From NCBI GenBank assembly GCA_005877705.1, contig VBNY01000248.1, forward strand, positions 1 through 5,234: a stretch of 5,234 nucleotides of DNA. Direction: 5' to 3'. The DNA is from Gammaproteobacteria bacterium (GTDB lineage: Bacteria; Pseudomonadota; Gammaproteobacteria; Steroidobacterales; Steroidobacteraceae). This document shows positions 1-5,234 of the stretch, in pieces. Made by a program: the position numbers and the translations under genes. The notes under the pieces were generated by a model. That model had not been told where the DNA came from and did no database searches. It saw only the letters and a list, made by a program, of their open reading frames with translations. Within the stretch, counting starts at the first letter, position 1. Each line of letters opens with the position of its first letter.

Positions 1-52
1 CAAGGACTCCGGTATTCCTGTGTCGAGCCTGCGATGCAGGAACGCCGGGATC

Positions 53-121
53 CCCCGCGAAATTGCGCGTCTTGGTCGCAGGCCCGTGCTCACGAATCCG
101 GTAGAGCGCAATTTCGTGGGG
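53..121. repeat. long inverted repeat, 16-bp stem with 37-base loop
   Basis: CCCCGCGAAATTGCGC (53-68) pairs with GCGCAATTTCGTGGGG (106-121). All positions pair, 15 as Watson-Crick and one as G-T. The enclosed 37 bases (69-105) show no obvious gene. It lies beyond the likely operon terminator, so it may belong to an unseen gene or RNA to the left, or be a repeat element of the chromosome. Function is unknown. Confidence 0.55.
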
Positions 122-150
122 TGGCCTGCCGGGGTCGTCCTTCCAAATTG

Positions 151-186
151 GAAAAAGTGGCCTGCGGCAGCCTGCGGCCCTTTTTC
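151..186 (-). terminator. bidirectional rho-independent terminator
   Basis: GAAAAAG (151-157) pairs with CTTTTTC (180-186). GGCC (159-162) pairs with GGCC (176-179), and GCGG (164-167) with CTGC (172-175, one G-U pair), around a CAGC loop. Single T bulges at 158 and 163 interrupt the left arm. With A5 on one side and T5 on the other, it can stop transcription in both directions. It lies about 100 nt past the hslU stop and probably ends the operon; it could also serve a convergent gene to the left of the window. Confidence 0.7.
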
Positions 187-205
187 GGACATCAGCTTCG
201 TTGCC

Positions 206-233
206 GGCCGCAAAAGGCGCGACTTTTGCGGCC
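206..233. repeat. perfect 11-bp inverted repeat, hairpin downstream of hslU
   Basis: GGCCGCAAAAG (206-216) and CTTTTGCGGCC (223-233) are exact reverse complements around a 6-base loop. No T run follows on either strand, so it is not a classic terminator on its own. It may protect the 3' end of the hslU transcript or work in tandem with the terminator at 151-186. Confidence 0.65.
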
Positions 234-267
234 TGCACAATAGCGGCAGCGCAAGTCCGAGAGGCCC

Positions 268-295
268 CTAGGCTCTACAGGCGAGGCTCTACAGG
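268..295 (-). repeat. 14-bp tandem duplication over the hslU stop codon
   Basis: On the minus strand CCTGTAGAGCCTCG (295-282) is followed at once by CCTGTAGAGCCTAG (281-268), differing at one base. The first copy supplies the end of the last isoleucine codon, the final leucine codon and the TAG stop of hslU; the second lies just after. It looks like a small slippage duplication with no effect on the protein. Confidence 0.7.
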
Positions 296-1629
296 ATGTA
301 GCGGCTCAGATCCTCGTCCTTGACGAGATTGCCGAGGTGATCGTCGACGTAGCGCGCATCGATCGCGACCGTCTTGCCGGCATCCTCCGCGGCTTCGAAC
401 GAGACGGACTCGAGCAGCCTCTCCATGACCGTGTGCAGACGCCGGGCACCGATGTTCTCGGTGCGCTCGTTCACGTGGAACGCGATCTCGGCAATGCGAC
501 GCACGGCGTCCGGAGCGAACTCCACGTGCACCCCCTCGGTGGCCAGCAAAGCCCGATACTGCGCGGTCAGCGAGGCGTCCGGCTCGGTAAGAATGCGCAC
601 GAAATCGCCGACCTTGAGCGAATCGAGCTCCACGCGGATCGGCAGCCGTCCCTGAAGCTCCGGGATCAGGTCCGAGGGCTTCGAGAGGCTGAAGGCTCCG
701 GAGGCGATGAACAGCACATGATCCGTCTTGACGGCGCCGTACTTCGTCGCGACGGTCGAGCCCTCGACGAGCGGCAGCAGATCACGCTGCACTCCCTCGC
801 GCGAGACGTCCGCGCCGATCGTCTCCTGCCGGCGTGTCACCTTGTCGATCTCGTCGATGAAGACGATGCCGTTCTGCTCGGCGTTGGCGAGCGCCTTGAT
901 CTTCAGCTCGTCCTCGTTGATGAGCTTGGCGGCTTCCTCGTCGGTGAGCAGCTGTAGTGCCTCCCGGACCTTCACCTTGCGCGCGCGGGTGCGGCTGCCG
1001 CCCAGGTTCTGGAACATCGCCTGCAGCTGCTGCTGCATCTCCTCCATCCCCGGAGGCGCCATGATCTCGACGCCCATCGGCAGCATGCGCAGCTCGATCT
1101 CGATCTCGCGGTCATCGAGGTCATGTTCGCGCAGCATCTTGCGGAATTTCTGGCGCGTCTCGGCATCGCGCGGCTGCGCCGGCTCGTCGGTGGAGAAACC
1201 CATCATGCGCGGCTTCGGCAGCAGCGCATCCAGCACCCGCTCCTCGGCCGCATCGGCGGCGCGTTGGCGCACCTTGTCCATCTCCTGCTCGCGCGTCATC
1301 TTCACCGCCACATCCGCCAGCTCTTTGACGATCGAGTCCACGTCACGGCCCACGTAACCGACTTCGGTGAATTTCGTGGCCTCGACCTTCACGAAGGGCG
1401 CGTTGGCGAGCTTTGCGAGCCGGCGCGCGATCTCGGTCTTGCCGACACCGGTCGGACCGATCATCAGGATGTTCTTCGGCGTGATCTCCTGGCGCAGCGG
1501 CTCGCCCACCTGCATGCGGCGCCAGCGGTTGCGCAGCGCGATCGCCACGGCGCGCTTGGCGGCGTCCTGGCCGATGATGTGCTTGTCGAGCTCGTGAACG
1601 ATCTGGCGGGGTGTGAGCGCTGATGACAT
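289..1629 (-). CDS. hslU: ATP-dependent protease ATPase subunit HslU (ClpY)
   Basis: HslU is the AAA+ hexameric unfoldase that recognises substrates and threads them into HslV. At 446 residues it is close to E. coli HslU (443) and looks complete. The N domain begins with LTPRQIVHELDKHIIGQ. Walker A is GPTGVGKT (58-65), the pore loop is GYVG (91-94), and the intermediate I domain spans about 110-243, including MGVEIMAPPGMEEM. Walker B is IVFIDEID (255-262), DVSREGVQRDLLPLVEG (274-290) follows, the arginine finger is Arg328 in ELQGRLP, and sensor 2 is Arg396 in IGARRLHTV. The C-terminal tail DLSRYIL is the segment that docks into HslV; most relatives end RFIL. The start at ATG 1629 fits the family N-terminus, although no purine-rich ribosome site precedes it, which suggests coupling to hslV 31 nt upstream. 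It is the last gene of the unit before the terminators. Confidence 0.97.
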   Translation of the reverse strand: MSSALTPRQIVHELDKHIIGQDAAKRAVAIALRNRWRRMQVGEPLRQEITPKNILMIGPTGVGKTEIARRLAKLANAPFVKVEATKFTEVGYVGRDVDSIVKELADVAVKMTREQEMDKVRQRAADAAEERVLDALLPKPRMMGFSTDEPAQPRDAETRQKFRKMLREHDLDDREIEIELRMLPMGVEIMAPPGMEEMQQQLQAMFQNLGGSRTRARKVKVREALQLLTDEEAAKLINEDELKIKALANAEQNGIVFIDEIDKVTRRQETIGADVSREGVQRDLLPLVEGSTVATKYGAVKTDHVLFIASGAFSLSKPSDLIPELQGRLPIRVELDSLKVGDFVRILTEPDASLTAQYRALLATEGVHVEFAPDAVRRIAEIAFHVNERTENIGARRLHTVMERLLESVSFEAAEDAGKTVAIDARYVDDHLGNLVKDEDLSRYIL

Positions 1630-1660
1630 GGCGGATTGACGGTGTGCGGAGTTGCAGACC

Positions 1661-2215
1661 TCAGGCCTGTTGCAGTTCCTCGATGACCAGGTTGCGGTTG
1701 GTGTAGATGCAGATGTCGGCGGCGATGCTCAGCGAGCGCTCGACGATAGTGCGCGCATCGAGGTCGGAGCTCTCGAGGAGCGCGCGGGCCGCGGCCAGCG
1801 CAAACTGGCCGCCCGAGCCGATAGCGGCCGCCTCGTGCTCGGGCTCGATCACATCGCCATTGCCGGAGATCACAAACAGCTTGGCGGGATCGCCCACCAG
1901 CAGCAGCGCCTCGAGGCGCCGCAGATAGCGGTCCGAGCGCCAGTCTTTCGCGAGCTCGATCGCGGCGCGCGTCAGATTGCCGTATTTCTCCAGCTTGCCC
2001 TCGAAGCGCTCGAACAGCGTGAACGCATCGGCCGTGCCCCCGGCAAAGCCGGCGAGCACCTTGTCGTTGTACAGGCGGCGCACCTTGCGCGCGTTGCCCT
2101 TCATGACGGTGTTGCCAAGCGTCACCTGGCCGTCGCCGCCCATCGCGACCGCGCCGTTGCGCCGGACCGCCAGGATGGTGGTGCCGTGGGGATCGAACCG
2201 CAGCTTCTCTGCCAT
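1661..2215 (-). CDS. hslV: ATP-dependent protease subunit HslV (ClpQ)
   Basis: HslV is the proteasome-like Ntn-hydrolase that forms a double hexamer capped by HslU and degrades misfolded and regulatory proteins in the cytosol. The 184-residue protein carries GTTILAVRR at 11-19, with Thr12 as the expected mature nucleophile, followed by GGDGQVTLGNTVMKGN (26-41), Asp28, Lys44, the AGFAGG turn (55-60), IGSGG (132-136, Ser134) and DICIYTNRN (168-176). Aligned with E. coli HslV, Thr12, Asp28 and Lys44 match mature Thr1, Asp17 and Lys33. An 11-residue propeptide ending in Gly must be cleaved to expose Thr12, whereas E. coli removes only Met. The start at ATG 2215 is fixed by AAGGAG three bases upstream and by the absence of another Met nearby; the open frame extends further upstream but only through xerC in a wrong frame. 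It lies 37 nt after xerC and 31 nt before hslU. Confidence 0.97.
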   Translation of the reverse strand: MAEKLRFDPHGTTILAVRRNGAVAMGGDGQVTLGNTVMKGNARKVRRLYNDKVLAGFAGGTADAFTLFERFEGKLEKYGNLTRAAIELAKDWRSDRYLRRLEALLLVGDPAKLFVISGNGDVIEPEHEAAAIGSGGQFALAAARALLESSDLDARTIVERSLSIAADICIYTNRNLVIEELQQA

Positions 2216-2218
2216 GTG

Positions 2219-2224
2219 CTCCTT
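2219..2224 (-). promoter_or_regulatory. ribosome binding site of hslV
   Basis: The minus strand reads AAGGAG and then CAC directly before ATG 2215. It is the strongest Shine-Dalgarno match in the window, though the spacing of three bases is short. It decides the hslV start and hence the 11-residue propeptide. Confidence 0.75.
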
Positions 2225-2252
2225 GAGATGCGGGGCCGGATGGCGCGTCCGC

Positions 2253-3173
2253 TCAAGCTTTCCTGCGCGCCCTCGGGTGTGTAGCGTCGTAAATGCGGGC
2301 AAGGTGCTGGAAGTCAAGGTGAGTGTAGATCTGCGTCGTGGAGATGTCGGCGTGGCCGAGCAGCTCCTGCACGCCGCGCAGCTCGCCGCTTGATTCGAGC
2401 AGGTGCGAGGCGAATGAATGCCGGAAAAGGTGCGGATACACGCGCAGATCCAAACCTTGCCGGCGCGCCCAGTAAGCGACGCGTGCCTGCACCGCCCTGG
2501 GACCGAGTCGTTTCCCGGAGCGCCCCACGAACAGCGCGGTCTCGTCGGGCTTGGCGAGCGTCGCGCGCTCCGGCAACCACTTCTTGAGGGCGTCGACCGC
2601 CACCCGGCCGACCGGCACGATGCGCGCCTTGCGGCCCTTGCCGAGCACCTGCACCATGCGATCGGCCAGGTCGAGGCTGCGCACGTCGAGGCCCACGAGT
2701 TCAGCAAGTCTGAGACCCGACGAGTACAGCAGCTCCATGATCGCCCGGTCGCGCGTGACATAGGCGTCCCCCGGCGGCACTTCGAGCAGCCTCGCCATCT
2801 GGTCCGCATCCAGAGTCTGCGGCAGGCGCCTGCTGGCCTTCGGGGCACGCACGTCCTGAGCGGGATTTCCCGTGATCCGATTCCGCGGCGCGCCGCGGCT
2901 TTCCCGCACGAGGAATTCGTAGAAGCTGCGCACTGCGGACAGACGCCGCTGGATGCTCCGCGGGGCAAGCCCAGCGGCATGCGAGTGGGCTGCAAACGTG
3001 CGGATGTGCTGGCTATCCAGCGAGCTCCACTCCTTGAGCCCGCCTCGGTCGCAAAACTTCACCAGTGCGGCGAGGTCGCGCGCGTAGCTCGAATCGGTGT
3101 GCGTGGACAGGCGACGTTCGCAGCTCATGTAGCGCCGGAACCGGGCCACCCACTCGAGCGCCGCGGGAGTCAT
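2253..3173 (-). CDS. xerC: site-specific tyrosine recombinase XerC
   Basis: XerC acts with XerD at the dif site to resolve chromosome dimers before cell division. The 306-residue protein has the usual layout: an N-terminal SAM-like core-binding domain (about 1-90, with SYARDLAALVKFC and RRLSAVRSFYEFL) and a C-terminal catalytic domain (about 115-300). All six catalytic residues can be placed: Arg155 in SGLRLAEL, Lys179 in GKGRKAR, His248 and Arg251 in HLFRHSFASHLL, His274 in LLGHADISTT and the nucleophile Tyr283 in TQIYTHLDF. They sit 7-8 positions beyond their E. coli XerC counterparts. The ending HLARIYDATHPRARRKA is typical of XerC. Context next to dapF and DUF484 favours XerC over XerD. 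The ATG at 3173 lies 23 nt after the DUF484 stop and lacks a strong ribosome site, so translation may rely on coupling. No dif site was seen here. Confidence 0.96.
   Translation of the reverse strand: MTPAALEWVARFRRYMSCERRLSTHTDSSYARDLAALVKFCDRGGLKEWSSLDSQHIRTFAAHSHAAGLAPRSIQRRLSAVRSFYEFLVRESRGAPRNRITGNPAQDVRAPKASRRLPQTLDADQMARLLEVPPGDAYVTRDRAIMELLYSSGLRLAELVGLDVRSLDLADRMVQVLGKGRKARIVPVGRVAVDALKKWLPERATLAKPDETALFVGRSGKRLGPRAVQARVAYWARRQGLDLRVYPHLFRHSFASHLLESSGELRGVQELLGHADISTTQIYTHLDFQHLARIYDATHPRARRKA
2291..2318 (-). promoter_or_regulatory. possible sigma-32-like promoter for hslVU
   Basis: On the minus strand CTTGAC (2318-2313) is followed after 14 bases by CCGCATTT (2298-2291). The E. coli heat-shock consensus is CTTGAA, then about 13-15 bases, then CCCCATNT, so five of six and seven of eight positions agree. 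Transcription would start near 2284, giving an hslV leader of about 70 nt, and hslVU is a sigma-32 target in E. coli. The match lies within codons for the conserved XerC ending (HLDFQHLARIYDA), so it may be coincidental. Confidence 0.3.
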
Positions 3174-3196
3174 GCTCTGTGTTGCCGAGCGTGCGA

Positions 3197-3904
3197 TCAG
3201 CGCCCGGGAGAGGCGGTGAGGGAGTCGGCGATCAGCTCCGCCATGCGCGCGAGGAACTCCGTGCTCATGCCGGGGTGAAAGCGATCGCGATCGGTGCTGC
3301 CGAGGGCGAGGAGGCCGAGGGAGCCCTTCTCACCGAGCGGCACGAGGGCAACCGATCCGATGTCTTTGGCGTCCGAGCCGAACAGGAACTCACGCTGCGA
3401 GTCGCGCGCCTGACCGCAGCGCGGTTTGCCATTCGTGAACAGGCTCTCGAAAGACTTCAGGTTCGGGTTGTCCGCTTGCACCGCGTGCACGAAACGCTGC
3501 GGAGCGAGGTCCACCTGCGCGCCGATCAACACGAGCACGGCATGGAACGCGTCGAAATCCTCGCGCAGGCTTGCCTCCATCTGCGTGATCGCCTCGGTGC
3601 GCGAGCCGGCGCACAACAGTCGCCTCGTGAAGCGGTGGAGCTTGTCGGCAATCGCATCGTTGGCGCGCGCAACGCCCACGAGCTCGGCGAGCTTGCCTTC
3701 GAGCGCGGCGTGCTTCTCACGCAGCACTTCGATCTGGCGCTCGATGAGCGAGATCGTGGACCCGCCGCGTGCGTGTGGCAGCCGCAGGCGCGTCAGCACC
3801 GCCTGGTGGCGCTCGAAGAAGTCGGGATTGTGTTGCAGATAGACCGCGATGGACTCTTCCTCGGTTTCCATGGCGGCCACGCCGCGCGCATCTCGTGTTG
3901 TCAT
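3197..3904 (-). CDS. DUF484 family protein (GAF-like)
   Basis: A 235-residue cytosolic protein of the DUF484 family, found in proteobacteria next to dapF and xerC; its function is not known. Visible features: an N-terminal block with YLQHNPDFFERH (residues 22-33), the family hallmark; a charged helix likely to form a coiled coil (about 50-82, with SLIERQIEVLREKHAALEG); then a GAF-like alpha/beta domain (about 85-230). The latter holds FTNGKPRCGQ (156-165), SVALVPLGEKGSLGLLALGS (184-203) and an RFHPGMSTEFL segment near the end. The ATG at 3904 is only 5 nt after the dapF stop and has GAGG about eight bases upstream; Met12 is an alternative start without a ribosome site. The position between dapF and xerC matches E. 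coli and Pseudomonas. A ligand-sensing or regulatory role is sometimes suggested by the GAF fold, but nothing here proves it. Confidence 0.92.
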   Translation of the reverse strand: MTTRDARGVAAMETEEESIAVYLQHNPDFFERHQAVLTRLRLPHARGGSTISLIERQIEVLREKHAALEGKLAELVGVARANDAIADKLHRFTRRLLCAGSRTEAITQMEASLREDFDAFHAVLVLIGAQVDLAPQRFVHAVQADNPNLKSFESLFTNGKPRCGQARDSQREFLFGSDAKDIGSVALVPLGEKGSLGLLALGSTDRDRFHPGMSTEFLARMAELIADSLTASPGR

Positions 3905-3909
3905 AGTTC

Positions 3910-4660
3910 TCAGACCTCGACGTGACCTTCGAAGGATATCTCGGCAGGACCCGTCAGCCAGATACGTTCTCCCGGACCGCCCCAGTTTACCCGCAACTCG
4001 CCGCCGCGCACGCTCACGCGCACGTCGGAATCGAGTCGACCGCGCCGGCGCCCCACAGCCACGGCTGCACAGGCGCCCGTCCCGCAGGCGAGGGTTTCCC
4101 CTGCGCCTCGCTCGTAGACTCGTAGACGGATGTGCGAGCGGTCGGCGATTTCCATGAACCCGGCGTTCACGCGCTGCGGGAAGCGGCGGTGGCTTTCGAT
4201 TGCGGGCCCGAGGCGCTCGACCGGCGCCGTGTCAACCGCTGGGACGCTGAGCACGGCGTGCGGGTTGCCGAGGGAGACCGCGCCGATCTCGAGCACCTCG
4301 CCGGCGACTTGCAGGGCGTACGGATCCGCTTCGCCCGGCGCATCGAACGGCAGCGGGACTGTCCAGGGTGATCGTGCCGGCTGCCGTCCGGCCGCGGTGG
4401 TGGAGCAACGCGGCGATGCAGCGCGCGCCGTTTCCGCACTGCTCGACTTCCGCGCCATCGGAGTTGAAGACCCGGTAAGACACCGCCGAGTCGGGCCGCC
4501 GCGGCGTTTCCAGCACCAGCGCCTGATCGAATCCGATCCCGGTGTGCCGGTCCGCCAGGCGTCGCAGAACTTGCGCCGTCAGAGGCGGCTTGCCGGCGGG
4601 CGCATCGAACACCACGAAATCGTTGCCCACGCCGTGCATCTTGGTGAAATCGATGCGCAT
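3910..4660 (-). pseudogene. dapF: diaminopimelate epimerase, disrupted by internal deletion/frameshift
   Basis: DapF interconverts LL- and meso-diaminopimelate, the last step before peptidoglycan meso-DAP and lysine. The N-terminal half reads from ATG 4660 (FTKMHGVGNDF near the start, then DGAEVEQCGNGARC with catalytic Cys75) to about residue 103 (TLDSPA). The C-terminal half resumes in another frame at about 4359 (VPLPFDAPGEA), then VSLGNPH, RVYERGAGE and ACGTGACAAVAVG with the second catalytic cysteine, and ends at TGA 3912-3910. Compared with E. coli DapF, about 25 residues are absent at the junction, including the VDMG-x-P stretch. The frames imply a loss of 3n+2 bases, roughly 74-83 nt. 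Reading on from the first half stops at 4234-4232 and gives about 142 residues. No other lesion is visible, so the break is recent or an assembly error. No clear ribosome site precedes 4660; a TTG at 4705 is a less likely start. The stop lies 5 nt before the DUF484 gene. Confidence 0.87.
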
Positions 4661-4721
4661 GGCGAAAGAATAACCGAAACTGCTGCGGGCGGGTCCAAAC
4701 GGCAATAGCCGCAGGCGCCTT

Positions 4722-5156
4722 TCAGCCCTTGAGACTGCTCCGGTCGCGAAACAGGCAGCGGTCCATCACGGTGAAGATTCCAGCACGGCGCGCTCGCTCG
4801 GCCGCGGCCTCGTCGACGACGCCCTCCTGCAGCCATAGCGCCGGGAGCCGGAGCCGGCTGCAGTCGTCGACAATCCCGGCCACGTACTGCGGCTGGCGGA
4901 ACACGTCAACGATGTCTACCCGTTCTCCCGCACCCAGGACTTCGGGCAGGTGATCCAGATCCGGCACCGCGTGCTCGCCCATTACGACCTCCGCAGCCGG
5001 AGTCACCGGAATGATGCGATAGCCGAAGCGCTGCAGGGCCCGTGCGACACAGTGGCTGGGCCGAGTCCGGTCCGGCGAGAGGCCGATGACCGCAATGGTG
5101 TGTGCCGAGCGCAGCAGCTGGGCAATCTCTTCAGTGCTGGGATTCGCAAACACCAT
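4722..5156 (-). CDS. CoA-binding domain protein, YccU-type (CoA_binding_2)
   Basis: A 144-residue protein with a single Rossmann-like CoA-binding fold of the YccU family; its biochemical role is not established, although the fold is known to bind CoA or nucleotide. Seen in the sequence: a first beta strand with a glycine turn, IAVIGLS (residues 21-27), RPSHCVARAL (32-41), IIPVTP (48-53), where many relatives have IPVNP, VDIVDVFR (80-87), LWLQEGVV (107-114) and a closing VMDRC (130-134). All are signatures of this family, and the length is typical. There is no signal peptide or membrane segment, so it should be cytosolic. The ATG at 5156 is preceded by GAGG three bases upstream. The frame stays open to the window edge but has no earlier start codon. 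It lies 61 nt before dapF in the same direction and may head the operon. Family assignment is confident; function is unknown. Confidence 0.9.
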   Translation of the reverse strand: MVFANPSTEEIAQLLRSAHTIAVIGLSPDRTRPSHCVARALQRFGYRIIPVTPAAEVVMGEHAVPDLDHLPEVLGAGERVDIVDVFRQPQYVAGIVDDCSRLRLPALWLQEGVVDEAAAERARRAGIFTVMDRCLFRDRSSLKG

Positions 5157-5234
5157 GAACCTCGGCTCGACTGTCCGTATGCTCCAGTTTACAGCCCTCG
5201 CTCGGTTGCGTTGCCTTGAGTGCCAACGAATACA
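5157..5234. other. leader of the CoA-binding gene, origin unclear
   Basis: This 78-base right edge holds the GAGG ribosome site of the CoA-binding gene (just upstream of 5156). No convincing -35/-10 pair was found on the minus strand; TAAACT near 5192-5187 is a weak -10 candidate without a good partner. One minus-strand frame from the edge ends at TAA 5191-5189 and could be the tail of an upstream gene, but the 14 codons visible are too few to identify it. Confidence 0.35.

Larger units (their letters stand above)
1..288. other. intergenic region downstream of hslU, no gene
   Basis: Short open frames on the plus strand here (for example 20-271) have no recognisable protein features and cross the terminator and hairpins, so I do not call a gene. 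Besides the annotated hairpins, the region has a small CCTGC/GCAGG hairpin (28-40), a TTCCAA-A-TTGGAA palindrome (141-153) and the 9-mer GTGGCCTGC twice (121-129 and 157-165). No tRNA or other RNA gene was recognised. Confidence 0.6.

Noticed and set aside
20..271. Small plus-strand gene in the region after hslU
   Set aside because: It crosses a terminator and two inverted repeats, has no clear ribosome site, and its protein matches nothing I recognise.
337..957. Plus-strand open frame of 206 codons opposite hslU
   Set aside because: It is antisense to a fully conserved hslU, has no recognisable domain, and such shadows are expected in GC-rich genes.
1661..2995. Possible 444-codon fusion protein ending in HslV
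   Set aside because: The upstream part is xerC read in a wrong frame; the AAGGAG site and family N-terminus put the HslV start at 2215.
2418..3278. Plus-strand open frame of 286 codons across xerC and the end of DUF484
   Set aside because: It spans two real minus-strand genes, its composition is rich in Arg, His and Ala as in antisense translations, and no motif was seen.
3065..3925. Plus-strand open frame of 286 codons opposite DUF484
   Set aside because: It mirrors the codon pattern of the DUF484 gene and has no family features.
3910..4458. A separate shortened DapF starting at ATG 4458
   Set aside because: The first 30 or so residues are an out-of-frame reading of the dapF N-terminal half, so this is not an independent gene.
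4661..4721. A dedicated dapF promoter or a terminator between the CoA-binding gene and dapF
   Set aside because: TTGGAC and TATTCT are present but 20 bases apart with poor matches, and only a 4-bp stem (CGGC/GCCG) is seen, so neither is supported.
1..5234. CRISPR arrays, insertion sequences, tRNA genes, dif or phage attachment sites
   Set aside because: No spaced repeats, transposase or tRNA-like folds were seen, and XerC here is a housekeeping recombinase, not a mobile-element integrase.

Overview
The window is GC-rich chromosomal DNA of ordinary housekeeping character. All convincing genes lie on the minus strand, so they read from the right edge towards the left. Protein similarity and gene order (dapF, DUF484, xerC, hslV, hslU) point to a gammaproteobacterium. 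The xerC-hslV-hslU linkage, with an HslV carrying a propeptide, recalls Xanthomonadales-like and Nevskiales/Steroidobacter-like lineages rather than enterics. That placement is an inference from gene order and remembered family sequences, not from a search.

Reading in the direction of transcription: (1) a small CoA-binding (YccU-type) protein, 5156-4722; (2) dapF, diaminopimelate epimerase, 4660-3910, whose reading frame is broken by an apparent internal deletion near 4355; (3) a DUF484/GAF-like protein, 3904-3197; (4) xerC, tyrosine recombinase for chromosome dimer resolution, 3173-2253; (5) hslV, the threonine protease of the HslUV complex, 2215-1661; (6) hslU, its AAA+ unfoldase, 1629-289. 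Gaps are 61, 5, 23, 37 and 31 nt, which fits one co-transcribed unit, at least from dapF to hslU. A sigma-32-like promoter candidate inside the end of xerC could give hslVU extra heat-shock transcription, but the match may be forced by the conserved XerC protein sequence.

Bases 1-288 hold no gene I can support. They contain a 14-bp tandem duplication covering the hslU stop codon, a perfect 11-bp hairpin, a good bidirectional intrinsic terminator (151-186) and a long imperfect stem (53-121). The right end (5157-5234) is the leader of the CoA-binding gene, and perhaps the tail of an upstream gene that cannot be identified.

Functionally the cluster joins cell-wall/lysine precursor synthesis (DapF), chromosome segregation (XerC) and protein quality control (HslUV). 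I see no new system. The item most worth checking is the damaged dapF: both catalytic cysteines and all flanking sequence are well preserved, but about 25 codons are missing and the frame is shifted. This is either a very recent mutation or an assembly/consensus error.
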